This document shows, in pieces, positions 33,681 to 43,452 of a DNA stretch of 45,966 nt; position 1 is the first letter of the stretch, and the number at the start of each line of letters is the position of its first letter. Below the pieces are notes generated by a model. The model made no database searches, was not told where the DNA came from, and worked only from the letters and a program-made list of their open reading frames with translations. Where the stretch lies: contig NZ_VITA01000029.1 in NCBI RefSeq assembly GCF_007827695.1, forward strand, positions 1 to 45,966, given 5' to 3'. The stretch comes from Sinorhizobium medicae (GTDB lineage: Bacteria > Pseudomonadota > Alphaproteobacteria > Rhizobiales > Rhizobiaceae). The translations under genes were made by a program, and so were the position numbers.

Positions 33681-35134
33681 CGAAGCCGGAGGTCTCAATC
33701 GCCGTGCGCCACGAACCGATGCGTATCGCCGGGCAGCTGATAGATACGGACGACCGCATAGAAGTGCGTTATCCCTGGAACAACACCGTCGTCGGGACCG
33801 TGCCCGCCGGCCGGGCCGAGCACGCCCGCGAAGCCTTTGCTATCGCGGCCGCCTATCAGCCGAAGCTTACGCGCTATGAGCGCCAGAAAATCCTGCTGAC
33901 TGCGGCGGAAACGCTTGCGTCCCGCAAGGAGGAGATTTCCGACGTCATCACGCTCGAGCTCGGCATTTCGAAGACGGACTCACTTTATGAAGTGGGGCGC
34001 GCTTTCGATGTCTTCACGCTGGCCGGCCAGATGTGCATTCATGATGACGGCGAGATATTTTCCTGCGACCTCACACCCCACGGAAAGGCTCGCAAGATTT
34101 TCACGACGCGCGAACCCCTGACCGCGATCTCGGCCATTACACCGTTCAATCACCCGCTGAACATGGTGGCCCACAAAGTCGCCCCAGCCATTGCAACGAA
34201 CAACTGTGTCGTGGTGAAGCCGACGGAACTCACGCCGATAACGGCACTGTTGCTCGCCGATATTCTTTACGAGGCCGGTTTGCCGCCGGAGATGCTATCC
34301 GTCGTGACCGGCTGGCCGGCGGACATCGGCATGGAAATGATCACAAACCCGTATATCGATCTTGTAACCTTTACCGGCAGCGTTCCGGTCGGGAAACTGA
34401 TCGCCGCCAACGCGCATTACAAGCGTCAGGTGCTCGAACTTGGCGGCAACGATCCGCTGATCATCCTCAACGACCTTTCCGACGACGATCTTGCCAGGGC
34501 GGCCGACCTTGCCGTCGCCGGGGCAACGAAGAATTCCGGTCAGCGCTGCACGGCCGTTAAACGTATTCTCTGCCAGGAGAGCGTCGCCGACCGTTTCGTA
34601 CCTATGGTTCTCGAGCGCGCAAAACGCCTGCGCTTCGGCGATCCGATGGATCGTTCAACCGATCTCGGAACCGTCATCCATGAAAAGGCGGCAGCGCTTT
34701 TCGAAGAGCGGGTCCTGAGTGCGGCCGGGGAGGGCGCCGACATCCTTTACCACCCGGGTCGAAGCGGTGCGCTCCTGCCGCCGATCGTCGTGGATCGGGT
34801 CCCTCACCATTCTGATCTCGTGCTGGAGGAGACCTTCGGTCCGATCATCCCGATCGTGCGGGTTCCCGACGATGATGAGGCAACCATTGCCCTGTCGAAC
34901 TCCACGGCCTTCGGTCTCTCCTCCGGCGTCTGCACCAATGATTATCGCAGAATGCAGAAATACATTGCCGGGCTGAAGGTCGGAACGGTCAACGTCTGGG
35001 AGGTTCCCGGCTATCGCATCGAAATGTCGCCCTTCGGCGGTATCAAGGACTCCGGGAACGGCTACAAGGAAGGGGTGATCGAGGCGATGAAAAGCTTCAC
35101 CAACGTTAAGACGTTTTCGCTGCCTTGGCCGTGA
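33677..35134 (+). CDS. phnY: phosphonoacetaldehyde dehydrogenase
   Basis: A 485-residue NAD-dependent aldehyde dehydrogenase that oxidises phosphonoacetaldehyde to phosphonoacetate. The catalytic Cys291 ([11 protein letters not shown]) and Glu254 (VLELGGNDP) are present, with the usual [17 protein letters not shown] and [10 protein letters not shown] segments of the cofactor site. The numbering agrees with the S. meliloti enzyme as I recall it. The ATG at 33677 overlaps the phnA stop by 4 bp, so an upstream in-frame start at 33605 is unlikely. A strong terminator follows. Confidence 0.94.
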   Translation: MTKPEVSIAVRHEPMRIAGQLIDTDDRIEVRYPWNNTVVGTVPAGRAEHAREAFAIAAAYQPKLTRYERQKILLTAAETLASRKEEISDVITLELGISKTDSLYEVGRAFDVFTLAGQMCIHDDGEIFSCDLTPHGKARKIFTTREPLTAISAITPFNHPLNMVAHKVAPAIATNNCVVVKPTELTPITALLLADILYEAGLPPEMLSVVTGWPADIGMEMITNPYIDLVTFTGSVPVGKLIAANAHYKRQVLELGGNDPLIILNDLSDDDLARAADLAVAGATKNSGQRCTAVKRILCQESVADRFVPMVLERAKRLRFGDPMDRSTDLGTVIHEKAAALFEERVLSAAGEGADILYHPGRSGALLPPIVVDRVPHHSDLVLEETFGPIIPIVRVPDDDEATIALSNSTAFGLSSGVCTNDYRRMQKYIAGLKVGTVNVWEVPGYRIEMSPFGGIKDSGNGYKEGVIEAMKSFTNVKTFSLPWP

Positions 35135-35159
35135 GGAAATCCGCTTCGCGCGTTATATA

Positions 35160-35191
35160 GGAGCGGCCTGTTGCCGCTCCTTTTTATTTTT
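35160..35191 (+). terminator. intrinsic terminator after phnY
   Basis: GGAGCGGC (35160-35167), loop CTGTT, GCCGCTCC (35173-35180), then TTTTTATTTTT. An 8-bp perfect GC-rich stem followed by a U-rich tract is a textbook rho-independent terminator. It separates the catabolic unit (nptA-type gene, phnWAY) from the transporter genes. Confidence 0.92.
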
Positions 35192-35231
35192 GGGCGAAGC
35201 AAGCTCGGTATAGCTACAGCTGATAGTTATA

Positions 35232-35249
35232 TAAAATAAATAGATTTTA
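35232..35249 (+). promoter_or_regulatory. AT-rich palindrome upstream of the 2-AEP transporter genes
   Basis: TAAAATAAATAGATTTTA (35232-35249) repeats the arms TAAAAT/ATTTTA found upstream of phnW, here with a 6-bp spacer. It lies 117 bp before the binding-protein ATG, between the phnY terminator and the transporter operon. The surrounding 40 bp are also very AT-rich, as expected for a promoter. Confidence 0.45.
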
Positions 35250-35365
35250 CTTATCGATCCATCCCCCGCAAATTTGCCAGGCAGGCCGGATTTCCAGGCG
35301 CGAAAGTCGCCACCACCGCCGCAAAAGAGCTTGCCAATTCGAATGCCAACAAAAGGGGAATTAGC

Positions 35366-36388
35366 ATGCCGTTCTCAAAGGCCTTTCTGGGCGCCGCGAC
35401 CGCCTTCCTTCTCGCATCCACCGCCGCCTATGCCGAAGCCGAACTTACGGTCTACACGTCTGTCGAGGCGGTTGACCTCGACCGTTACAAGGAGACTTTC
35501 GAGAAGGCTCACCCCGACATCAAGATCAACTGGGTCCGCGACTCGACAGGCGTGATGACCGCCAAGCTACTGGCGGAGAAGGATAATCCGCAGGCGGACG
35601 TTGTGTGGGGCGTGGCTGCGACATCGCTGCTGCTCCTGAAGTCCGAGGGCATGCTCGAACCCTATGCCCCGAAGAATGTCGAGGCCCTGGATCCGAGATT
35701 CGTCGATGGCGACAAGCCGCCGAGCTGGGTAGGGATGGACGCATATGTGGCGGCTCTCTGCTACAACACGGTGGAGGCCGAGAAGCTCGGCCTGACGCCG
35801 CCAACCAGCTGGAAGGATCTGACCAAGCCCGAATACAAGGGTCACGTCGTGATGCCCAACCCCAATTCCTCCGGAACAGGCTTCCTCGACGTCTCCGCCT
35901 GGCTTCAGACGTTCGGCGAAGAGGAAGCCTGGTCCTTCATGGACGCCCTGCACGAGAACATTGCCGCCTATACCCATTCGGGTTCCAAGCCTTGCAAGAT
36001 GGCAGCGTCCGGCGAAACCGTCATCGGCGTCTCCTTTGAGTTTCCGGGCGCCAAGGCGAAAACGTCGGGCGCGCCGATCGACATCATTTTTCCCGCTGAA
36101 GGATCGGGCTGGGAAGCAGAGGCCACGGCGATCATTGCAGGAACGGCCAATCTCGAGGCGGCGAAAACGCTGGTCGACTGGTCGATCAGCAAGGAAGCCA
36201 ACGAGATGTACAATGTCGGTTATGCAGTCGTGGCTTATCCGGGAGTCGCCAAGCCGATCGAGAATCTTCCCGACGACGTTGCCGAGAAGATGATCGAGAA
36301 CGACTTCGAGTGGGCCGCGAACAACCGTGCCCGTATTCTGAAGGAATGGCAGAAGCGTTACGACGCAAAGTCCGAGCCCAAGTCCTGA
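35366..36388 (+). CDS. phnS: 2-aminoethylphosphonate ABC transporter substrate-binding protein
   Basis: A 340-residue periplasmic protein of the iron/AEP-binding type. The signal peptide MPFSKAFLGAATAFLLASTA ends AYA|EAELTVYT. The mature part has KINWVRDSTGVMTAKLLAEK and VVMPNPNSSGTGFLDVSAWL, typical of the putative 2-AEP binders (PhnS2/AepX-type). It follows AAGGGGAAT. The gene is immediately downstream of phnWAY but in its own unit behind a terminator. A hairpin separates it from the ATPase gene. The symbol follows family usage and is not unique. Confidence 0.88.
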   Translation: MPFSKAFLGAATAFLLASTAAYAEAELTVYTSVEAVDLDRYKETFEKAHPDIKINWVRDSTGVMTAKLLAEKDNPQADVVWGVAATSLLLLKSEGMLEPYAPKNVEALDPRFVDGDKPPSWVGMDAYVAALCYNTVEAEKLGLTPPTSWKDLTKPEYKGHVVMPNPNSSGTGFLDVSAWLQTFGEEEAWSFMDALHENIAAYTHSGSKPCKMAASGETVIGVSFEFPGAKAKTSGAPIDIIFPAEGSGWEAEATAIIAGTANLEAAKTLVDWSISKEANEMYNVGYAVVAYPGVAKPIENLPDDVAEKMIENDFEWAANNRARILKEWQKRYDAKSEPKS

Positions 36389-36402
36389 GCTGGTGATCCG
36401 TC

Positions 36403-36429
36403 GGGAACGCTCGGTTCGAGAGCGTCCCC
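36403..36429 (+). promoter_or_regulatory. hairpin between binding-protein and ATPase genes
   Basis: GGGAACGCTC (36403-36412) and GAGCGTCCCC (36420-36429) pair at 9 of 10 positions around a 7-nt loop, 15 bp after the binding-protein stop. No T-run follows. The position is the same as that of the tauA-tauB hairpin, suggesting differential mRNA stability in favour of the binding protein. Confidence 0.55.
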
Positions 36430-36527
36430 GTCAAGCCTCATCGAATGCCGTGCGGAATTGTGGAGGCCCTCAGAGCATTTTCGTGTTCGGAGAAAAACGG
36501 GAATGCTCAGGAGCCAGGAGCTTGCGG

Positions 36528-37691
36528 ATGAAACATGCAACAGCCCCAGCGGAACCGGCCATGCCCGTGTCCGCCAACCGTCAGAGCGAAAGACGACCAT
36601 TCCTCGAAATCAGCGGGCTGTGGAAAGCCTATGGCGATTTCGTCGCGCTACGAGACATAGACCTCCAGGTGAAGGAGGGTGAATTCGTCTGTTTCCTCGG
36701 GCCCTCGGGCTGCGGGAAAACTACGCTTCTGCGCGCCATCGCCGGGTTGGACATACAGTCTCGAGGCGCCATCCGCCAAGCCGGACAGGATATCTCGCGC
36801 CTGCCGCCGGCACAGCGCGACTATGGCATCGTCTTCCAGTCCTACGCGCTCTTTCCGAATCTCACGATCGAAAAGAACATCGCATTCGGACTCGAAAATA
36901 TCGGCCGGCCTCGCCGCGAAATAGCCTCGCGCGTCTCCGACCTTCTGGACCTCGTCGGCTTGAGCAGCCAAGGACGGAAATACCCGGCTCAACTATCCGG
37001 CGGTCAGCAGCAGCGCGTAGCGCTTGCCCGCGCCATGGCGATTTCTCCCGGGCTCCTGCTTCTCGACGAGCCTCTGTCGGCGCTCGACGCGAAGGTGCGC
37101 GTCCACCTGAGGCATGAGATCAAGGAGCTGCAGCGCAAGCTTGGTGTCACCACGATCATGGTTACGCACGACCAGGAAGAAGCGCTGTCCATGGCCGACC
37201 GCATCGTCGTGATGAACCAGGGTGGTATCGAACAGGTTGGAACGCCGACTGAGATCTATCGCCATCCGAGAACGCTTTTCGTCGCCGACTTCATCGGGGA
37301 GACCAACCAGTTTCCCGCAACGGTCGGTAAGGGCGCGCAGGTCGAAATAGGGCACACTCGGTTTGCCTGTGCGGAACACCTGTTGCCCGCCGGTGCGGCG
37401 GTCGTTGCCGCGGTCCGGCCGGCGGATATCATTCCGCACGGCGCCGACGCCCACCGGGCAACCGGGCTCGAGGCCGTGGGCAACGCCGACAATCTAATCG
37501 ACGCACATGTGGAGGATATGGAATTTCTCGGCATGTTCTGGCGCACACGGCTCTCAGCCCCGCGTCTCAAGGAGACGCCTCTCGTGGCGGATTTCTCTAC
37601 GAACGCGGTTCGCCGGCTTTGCATCGAGATCGGCAGCGCCATCCAGGTTGAAATTCCGCAGGAGCGTCTGCTCCTATTTGCAAAGGCCTGA
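36528..37691 (+). CDS. phnT: 2-aminoethylphosphonate ABC transporter ATP-binding protein
   Basis: A 387-residue ABC ATPase of the PotA/FbpC class. Walker A is GPSGCGKTT (residues 58-66), the Q-loop FQSYALFPNLT is near 103, the signature is LSGGQQQ (156-162), and Walker B is LLLLDEP (176-182). A C-terminal TOBE-type domain follows from about residue 250. I chose the Met at 36528 (AGGAG 9 nt upstream); the 45-residue upstream extension overlaps the hairpin and looks non-coding. The next gene starts 5 bp after its stop. Confidence 0.9.
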   Translation: MKHATAPAEPAMPVSANRQSERRPFLEISGLWKAYGDFVALRDIDLQVKEGEFVCFLGPSGCGKTTLLRAIAGLDIQSRGAIRQAGQDISRLPPAQRDYGIVFQSYALFPNLTIEKNIAFGLENIGRPRREIASRVSDLLDLVGLSSQGRKYPAQLSGGQQQRVALARAMAISPGLLLLDEPLSALDAKVRVHLRHEIKELQRKLGVTTIMVTHDQEEALSMADRIVVMNQGGIEQVGTPTEIYRHPRTLFVADFIGETNQFPATVGKGAQVEIGHTRFACAEHLLPAGAAVVAAVRPADIIPHGADAHRATGLEAVGNADNLIDAHVEDMEFLGMFWRTRLSAPRLKETPLVADFSTNAVRRLCIEIGSAIQVEIPQERLLLFAKA

Positions 37692-37696
37692 TCCGA

Positions 37697-39730
37697 ATGA
37701 CGCTTGCTGTCGATTTCCTGCCGCCCGGCCGAGCCCTTCGCCAGCAGATTTCCGACGATGACAGGCTCAAGCGCGCAGTCATGTTCGTCGTCGGCATCTA
37801 TCTGGTTATCGCGCTTGCAATACCGCTTTTCGTGATGCTGTCGAAATCGCTTTCCACGTACACGTTCGATCTTCATCAATTTGAGTTCCAGGTGAGTGAC
37901 GAGAGCGGAGGAGGGTGGAGCGACCCTGTTACGGCTGCGGCGCTCAACACAGCCATCGCCGCCTTTCCCGAAAGCGATCTCGAGGCCGGTGCCGACGGAA
38001 GGCTGCAGGCGGCCAAACTCTTTGCAGATTTCAGTTTCCGCAGCCCGGTCAGATACCGCATCCGCGGCACGAGCGAAGAGGCGCACTTCCTTGCCGGCTC
38101 GCAACTGGTGCGCGGGACCGAGTGGAAGGAATATGACAGCAACCATTTCCGGCGCGTGATGCTGCGGCCATCGCGCTCGGTCGGGCTCTCCAACTTCACG
38201 GAATATTTTTCGACGCCGTCACTCGTCCGCTCAATCAAGAATTCGGTGATGATTGCGTTAATCAGCACGGCAGTCACCCTCACCGTCGCCTTCGGCCTCG
38301 CCTATGCCCTGAACAGAAGCCGGATGCGGGGGAAGGGGGCGTTCAAGCTCATTGTCACGATCCCGATCCTCGTGCCGTCTCTCTTGCCCGGTATCGCGCT
38401 GGTGTATCTGTTCGGCAATCAGGGCGTCTTCAAGGATTTGCTGCTCGGGCATTCGATCTATGGTCCGCTCGGCATCGTCGTGGGCTCGGTGTTCTTCACT
38501 TTGCCGCATGCCTTTCTGATCATTTCGACGGCGCTGTCGGTCGCCGATGCCCGTCACTACGAGGCGGCAACGTCACTTCGTGCAAGCAGGTGGCGGACCT
38601 TCTGGACCGTTACCGTGCCCGGCGCCCGCTACGGCCTGATCTCCGCCGCCTTCGTCGTTTTCACGCTGGTCATCACCGATTTCGGGCTGCCCAAGGTCAT
38701 CGGCGGGCAATATGGCATGCTCGCAGTCGACATCTACAAGCAGGTCATCGGCCAGCAGAATTTCGAAATGGGCGCCGTCGTCTCGGTCATCCTGCTGATC
38801 CCTGCATTCCTCGCATTCGCCGTCGATCGCATGACGCAGCGCCGGCAAGTGGCGCTGCTCTCCGCACGCGCAGTACCCTTCGAGCCGAAACCACGACGCG
38901 GTTTCGATGCGGCTTGTTTCGCCTTCTGCTCACTGGTCGCAATCTTCGTGCTCGGCATGATCGGTATGTGCCAGGTCGCGGCGCTCGTGAAATTCTGGCC
39001 TTACGATCTCAGCCTGTCGCTGCGCAACTATGCCTTCGACCTCATGGATGGCGGCGGCTGGGATGCCTATTACAATTCGATCCGGCTCGCTCTCATGACT
39101 GCTGTCATTGGATCGCTGATCGTGTTCACCGGTGCCTATATGGTCGAAAAAACCAAGGGTTTCGGCTTGGGCCGAGGTGCATTCCACATGCTTGCCATGT
39201 TGCCCATGGCCGTACCGGGCATGGTTCTGGGTCTTGCCTACATCTTCTTCTTCAACAACCCGGGAAACCCGTTGCACGGTATCTACGGCACGATGGCCAT
39301 CCTGGTATTATGCACCGTCACGCATTTCTATACCGTCGCCCATCTGACCGCCCTCACGGCGCTCAAGCAGTTGGATCCGGAATTCGAGGCCGTGGCCGAC
39401 TCATTGAAGATACCGTTCTACAAGCTCTTCTTCCGGGTCACCTTGCCGGTGTGCCTGCCGGCCCTGCTCGAGATCGCGATCTATCTCTTCGTCAACGCGA
39501 TGACGACTGTCTCGGCGGTCGTGTTCCTCTATGCCACGGATACGAAGCTTGCTTCGGTAGCGATCCTCAACATGGACGATGCAGGCGACATAGCCCCGGC
39601 GGCCGCGATGGGCATGATGATCTTTTATACCAACGTGGCGGCAAAACTGCTCCACGCAGTCGTAGCGCGGCTGCTTCTTGCCCGCACACAGGGCTGGCGG
39701 CAGGTGGCGCAGACCGCGGTGCCAGCGTGA
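37697..39730 (+). CDS. phnU: 2-aminoethylphosphonate ABC transporter permease, fused two-domain
   Basis: A 677-residue inner-membrane protein with two permease halves in one chain. The EAA loops are YEAATSLRASRWRTF (near residue 288) and FEAVADSLKIPFYKL (near residue 562), each followed by a conserved VTVPGAR or VTLPVC. Between the first helix (about 28-48) and the rest lies a ~100-residue soluble insert (roughly 55-155), probably periplasmic. The 2-AEP permeases I recall (PhnU2/AepW-type) are also fused but, to my recollection, shorter. It is the last gene of the transporter unit. Confidence 0.88.
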   Translation: MTLAVDFLPPGRALRQQISDDDRLKRAVMFVVGIYLVIALAIPLFVMLSKSLSTYTFDLHQFEFQVSDESGGGWSDPVTAAALNTAIAAFPESDLEAGADGRLQAAKLFADFSFRSPVRYRIRGTSEEAHFLAGSQLVRGTEWKEYDSNHFRRVMLRPSRSVGLSNFTEYFSTPSLVRSIKNSVMIALISTAVTLTVAFGLAYALNRSRMRGKGAFKLIVTIPILVPSLLPGIALVYLFGNQGVFKDLLLGHSIYGPLGIVVGSVFFTLPHAFLIISTALSVADARHYEAATSLRASRWRTFWTVTVPGARYGLISAAFVVFTLVITDFGLPKVIGGQYGMLAVDIYKQVIGQQNFEMGAVVSVILLIPAFLAFAVDRMTQRRQVALLSARAVPFEPKPRRGFDAACFAFCSLVAIFVLGMIGMCQVAALVKFWPYDLSLSLRNYAFDLMDGGGWDAYYNSIRLALMTAVIGSLIVFTGAYMVEKTKGFGLGRGAFHMLAMLPMAVPGMVLGLAYIFFFNNPGNPLHGIYGTMAILVLCTVTHFYTVAHLTALTALKQLDPEFEAVADSLKIPFYKLFFRVTLPVCLPALLEIAIYLFVNAMTTVSAVVFLYATDTKLASVAILNMDDAGDIAPAAAMGMMIFYTNVAAKLLHAVVARLLLARTQGWRQVAQTAVPA

Positions 39731-39756
39731 GTGTGGACACCCTATTCCCGCTGCTT

Positions 39757-41094
39757 TCACCAGCTTCGACACGGTGAAGTTGACGCCGCATCGCGCTCGC
39801 GCGCCTGTTTCGAACAGTCTTTCACCGCGATCTGCTGCTTGCCATGCGACTGTCCCATCGCCGCACCGACGTGGTTCGCATAATTGTCTCTGCTGTGCGG
39901 GTCGATGGCGGCGACCGGAGCGGCAAGGATCAAGCCGGCCGCGCTGCCGGCCGCAGCGGCTGCTCCCGTCGTTCCCGCAATGAGATGGTCCCCGAGGCCC
40001 ATCCGGCTGTCGGTCAACGGCTGACCTTCGGAGATGCGTGCACCGATGAGCCGGACGACTTCCGGGGATTCTGCGAACTTGCCGTGATGCATGCCGTCGC
40101 CGGCCTTCACCTTGGTCAGATCGATAACGGTGATCTCGTTGTCCGCCAGTTCCTGCTTGTAGGGATCGGCCTCCGGGTCGATCGAACCAAGCCGGGGAAT
40201 GTCGCCCCAGACCCTGCGAGAGAAGGCTAGCGCCCGGTCGTCGCGGGATACAAACAGGGTAAACCGCGGATGCTGCCTGCCCATGTCCTCGATTTGCGAA
40301 CGGAAGACGTCGACATCGACATCCGGAGCCGCAAGCATCACGTTCTTGAATTTTTCCGGCAGGCCGTCATTGCGGATGGCCATCTGGCGAAGCGCCTCGA
40401 GCGTGAGCCAGTTCCCCATGGAATGCGCGAGGATCGATACCTCCTTCACCTCTTTATCCGCGGCCAGATACTGGAAAAGCGATTCGAGTGCGTTGCGGGT
40501 GTAGTTGGTGCTTTCGCGGTCGTAGCCATAGGCAAGCAGGCTGCCCCGCGACGGCCATGTCACCAGGACAGGGGCGCTGTGGACGCCGGAATCATGGACG
40601 ATCTGAGCGAAGCGGTAGACGGAGTCCTCGAAGCGGTTGTTGAAGCCGTGGATGAACACGAGCACACTGCGGTCGGGGCTTTTCCGGACTGTGGTGTTGA
40701 GCCAGTCCTTGGCTCCATCCCTGGTCAGGTCGTCCGCCTTCAAAGTCGCGAAATCGGTGGCTGGATTGGACGGCAATTTCTTCGGCCAGGCAACCTCTCC
40801 GGCCTTGCGGACAGGCGGGATCGAGACGGTGATGTTCGCGAAGGCCGGTGCGCGGGCTCGTTCTCCCGTAAACATCTCTCCGGCCACCTCCGAACGGCCG
40901 CGGGTGGTGGTGATCAGCATGTCGACCCGGCTCGCTGTGGGCGCGCTGTCGGCGACAGGCGTCAGCACGCCTTTGGGATGCCCGCCGCAGCCGGAAAGAG
41001 CGGCAATTGCCAGGCAAAGGATCATCCGCTGAAGGCGAACCACAGGAACTGATGAGGCGACAAGAAAATCGCGGCTGCGTCGATTGGCCAACAC
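39757..41094 (-). CDS. lipoprotein alpha/beta hydrolase, DUF900 family
   Basis: The frame is up to 445 residues. A lipoprotein signal with LSGC (Cys36 in this numbering) follows ILCLAIAA. The hydrolase core has LVFIHGFNNRFEDSVYRFAQ and the nucleophile elbow AHSMGNW (Ser), with VSRDDRAL as a later loop. The C-terminal 60 residues contain a Gly/Ala-rich hydrophobic stretch. The true start is unclear: the GTG at 41094 lies close behind GGAG, and ATG 41025 would leave almost no charged n-region. It is convergent with the permease gene. Rhizobial genomes have several such proteins of unknown substrate. Confidence 0.8.
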   Translation of the reverse strand: MLANRRSRDFLVASSVPVVRLQRMILCLAIAALSGCGGHPKGVLTPVADSAPTASRVDMLITTTRGRSEVAGEMFTGERARAPAFANITVSIPPVRKAGEVAWPKKLPSNPATDFATLKADDLTRDGAKDWLNTTVRKSPDRSVLVFIHGFNNRFEDSVYRFAQIVHDSGVHSAPVLVTWPSRGSLLAYGYDRESTNYTRNALESLFQYLAADKEVKEVSILAHSMGNWLTLEALRQMAIRNDGLPEKFKNVMLAAPDVDVDVFRSQIEDMGRQHPRFTLFVSRDDRALAFSRRVWGDIPRLGSIDPEADPYKQELADNEITVIDLTKVKAGDGMHHGKFAESPEVVRLIGARISEGQPLTDSRMGLGDHLIAGTTGAAAAAGSAAGLILAAPVAAIDPHSRDNYANHVGAAMGQSHGKQQIAVKDCSKQARERDAASTSPCRSW

Positions 41095-41318
41095 GTACTC
41101 CGATCTGCGGAAAATGCGAATTTATCAATGATAGACTCCGAAAGTGCAGCGCCCGCGGTCTGCCGAGCCGCGTTCGCGGCGGCGACAGGCGTGAGCGACC
41201 GGCCACCCCGGCATCGGCGAAACTCTATGTGCGGACGGAGCGAAACGCTCGTAACATCGGGTATGCTCTGTTGCACAAGCCGTTGAAGATCCTTCGTGCG
41301 GCGAGGCTTTCAAAGGGT

Positions 41319-43136
41319 TCAGCGACGGTCGGTCACAGCGGATTTCAGAAGCTCGGCTTCGATGCCGGCCGCATCCGGCACGGGCACTCCAGCCTTGCGA
41401 AGCGAGGCGATCATGCGAATGCTGTCTTTCGGCTGAATGTTGCGCTTCCGGTTCTCGTTGATGATGTCGCGGATGTATTCCGGTCGTATCTTCGTGAAGA
41501 TCGTTCCCTCGCGCCGGGCATCGTCGATCAGTCCAGCCTCGGCATAGATTGCGGCCGCTACGATATGGAACAGAGGAAACTTCTGCAGGTCGGCTTTTCG
41601 GATCAGGCTCACCGCCTTTGCATGATCGTCAAGCATGTAGGCGGCAAGCGCGCGTGTCCCGTGATAATAGGCCGCACCGCCAGGATTCAGCGCAAGCGCC
41701 CTGTCGAGCAAATCCGCGCCCCGCTTCCATTGCCCGCACAGTGCAAGCCGAGTTCCGAACTCTGCCAGCAGTTCCGTATCGTTCGGATTGGTCGCCAGTG
41801 CCTCTTCGCCGGCCTCCAGCGCCTCCGCAAGTTGCTGATTGAAGAACAACGCGGTCATTAGGGATTGAAGCGCGCGCGTATTGTCCGGTTCAAGCTCGAT
41901 TGCACGGCGGGCAGCGTGGAGCGCCCGTTCCATTGGCTCTCGCTGAGCCGGGTTCAGGTTATATCGGAAGCGGTCTTCATCGAGATAGGCGATGGACAAC
42001 ATGGCCCATGCCGTCGCATAGGCCGGGTAGCGGGCGACGGCGCTTTCCAGGCAGGCGCGTGCACTCAGATGGGCTTCCGGACTGAGTTCGGCGCGATAGG
42101 CATAAAATCGAAGGGTGCAGTCGTAGACGCCAAGGTCGTCCGGCGGAGGCTTGGCCGTCACAGCCTGCGCAATGATGCCGTAGGGCTGGGCAACGGCCGT
42201 GGCGACCTTGCTTGCAACGTCGGACTGGATGGCGAAAAGTTCTCGCGTGGTCAGATCGTCATCGTAATTCTGCGACCAGAGTATCGCGCCGTCAGACGTG
42301 TCGACAAGCCGTGCCGTCACCCGAACCCGTGGGCCTGACACCCTGACGCCGCCAGCGAGCAGGTAGCGAGCGCCGAGCCCGCCACGCACCTCGGACGCCT
42401 GCACTTCCGGTGCAAGCGATTTCGACGTTTCCCGCCCGAACACCCTGATTTCTTTGAACCGGGGCAGCGCGGTCAGCAGTTCCTCCGTCAATCCGACGGT
42501 ATAGAGCTCGGACTGTGGGCCATCACCCAGATTGGCGAAGGGCGCTATTACCAGGGTCGGCTCGTCAGGCACCGCGCTGAAGCCGGACTGTCTCGTACCG
42601 GCTATGAAACGGTCGGTTGCCCAATACGTCAGCACCGCAGTAATTACGACACCGACGAGGCCGGCAAGGATCGGTAATGGGGTCCGCAGCCTGCCTTGCG
42701 CCGGCCGCTCGTCGGAGTTTTCTGCCGCGGCTTCCTTGCGACCCGTGACCGCCGCATCGTTCCATGCGAAAGACGGAGCATAGCCGCCTTTCGGAATATC
42801 TATCCTGATGGGATCGCCCTGTCCGGCGACCAGATAATAGCGCTCGAGCGTGCGTCTCAGGCGCCCCGCTTCGATGCGGACAACTGGATCGTCCTGGGTG
42901 AAGGTGTCGCTGCGCTTGAATACCTCGATCGCGACGGTATAGCCCTTCAGGCGATGTGCACGGCCAGCTATCGCTTCTTCTACGACGAAGGTGAGAAACG
43001 CGGCGCCACGCCCGGCTTTCGGAAATTCAGGACTGGAAATGACCCGTGCAAGCTGCGCACGAATCTCGTCCGGCCCCGGCAACGGATAGGGCAGGGGCTC
43101 CGCGCCCCCGGATCCGTGTGTCACAGCGGTGACCAT
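41319..43136 (-). CDS. membrane-anchored CadC-like/TolB-like/TPR protein
   Basis: A 605-residue protein. Residues about 22-125 form a winged-helix-like domain (LKGYTVAIEVFKRSDTFTQD and DPVVRIEAGRLRRTLERYY). One transmembrane helix lies at 153-172. A periplasmic FlgO/TolB-like domain follows, with SELYTVGLTEELLTALPRFK and GARYLLAGGVRVSGPRVRVT. The last ~250 residues contain tetratricopeptide repeats (ARRAIELEPDNTRALQS, LDRALALNPGGAAYYHG). Annotations often call these adenylate-cyclase-like, but no cyclase domain is present. A membrane-bound transcription factor of CadC type is the likeliest role. The start MVTAVTHG has GGGGAG upstream. Confidence 0.75.
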   Translation of the reverse strand: MVTAVTHGSGGAEPLPYPLPGPDEIRAQLARVISSPEFPKAGRGAAFLTFVVEEAIAGRAHRLKGYTVAIEVFKRSDTFTQDDPVVRIEAGRLRRTLERYYLVAGQGDPIRIDIPKGGYAPSFAWNDAAVTGRKEAAAENSDERPAQGRLRTPLPILAGLVGVVITAVLTYWATDRFIAGTRQSGFSAVPDEPTLVIAPFANLGDGPQSELYTVGLTEELLTALPRFKEIRVFGRETSKSLAPEVQASEVRGGLGARYLLAGGVRVSGPRVRVTARLVDTSDGAILWSQNYDDDLTTRELFAIQSDVASKVATAVAQPYGIIAQAVTAKPPPDDLGVYDCTLRFYAYRAELSPEAHLSARACLESAVARYPAYATAWAMLSIAYLDEDRFRYNLNPAQREPMERALHAARRAIELEPDNTRALQSLMTALFFNQQLAEALEAGEEALATNPNDTELLAEFGTRLALCGQWKRGADLLDRALALNPGGAAYYHGTRALAAYMLDDHAKAVSLIRKADLQKFPLFHIVAAAIYAEAGLIDDARREGTIFTKIRPEYIRDIINENRKRNIQPKDSIRMIASLRKAGVPVPDAAGIEAELLKSAVTDRR

Positions 43137-43452
43137 TACTTGCTCCCCTCACGCCCGGAGGCGCAGCAATCGCAGATTTTATTGGCGTGCCCGCGTGTAA
43201 CCTACGCCACGAAGACCGCACCGTCCAGAAAGATACCAAGCCTTCATGAACGTTATTGTTGAGTTGGATCGATTCACTACTGTATTCACTGGTACGTATC
43301 GAGGCGTGTAGATTACTGTTACATACTTGTTTTCTGGTGCTGCAGGTTCAACATCCCGACTTCCAGAACCCACCGGGCGCGATGATAGGAACAGAGACAT
43401 TCTCTATCTGTGCGTGCTCAACCACTCATCGCAAGCCGGAAGGAAGTCCGAG
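43137..43452. other. 316-bp divergent intergenic region
   Basis: This region separates the CadC-like/TPR gene (minus) from the DUF1254 gene (plus) and must hold both promoters. The middle (about 43240-43340) is AT-richer than its surroundings. I see no convincing inverted repeat, small RNA or coding frame; a 21-codon frame from 43246 is probably chance. Confidence 0.5.

Noticed and set aside
39756..39778. Hairpin TTCACC/GGTGAA at the convergent ends of the permease and lipoprotein genes as a terminator.
   Set aside because: The stem is short, the loop is 11 nt, there is no T-run, and it overlaps the coding end of the lipoprotein gene.
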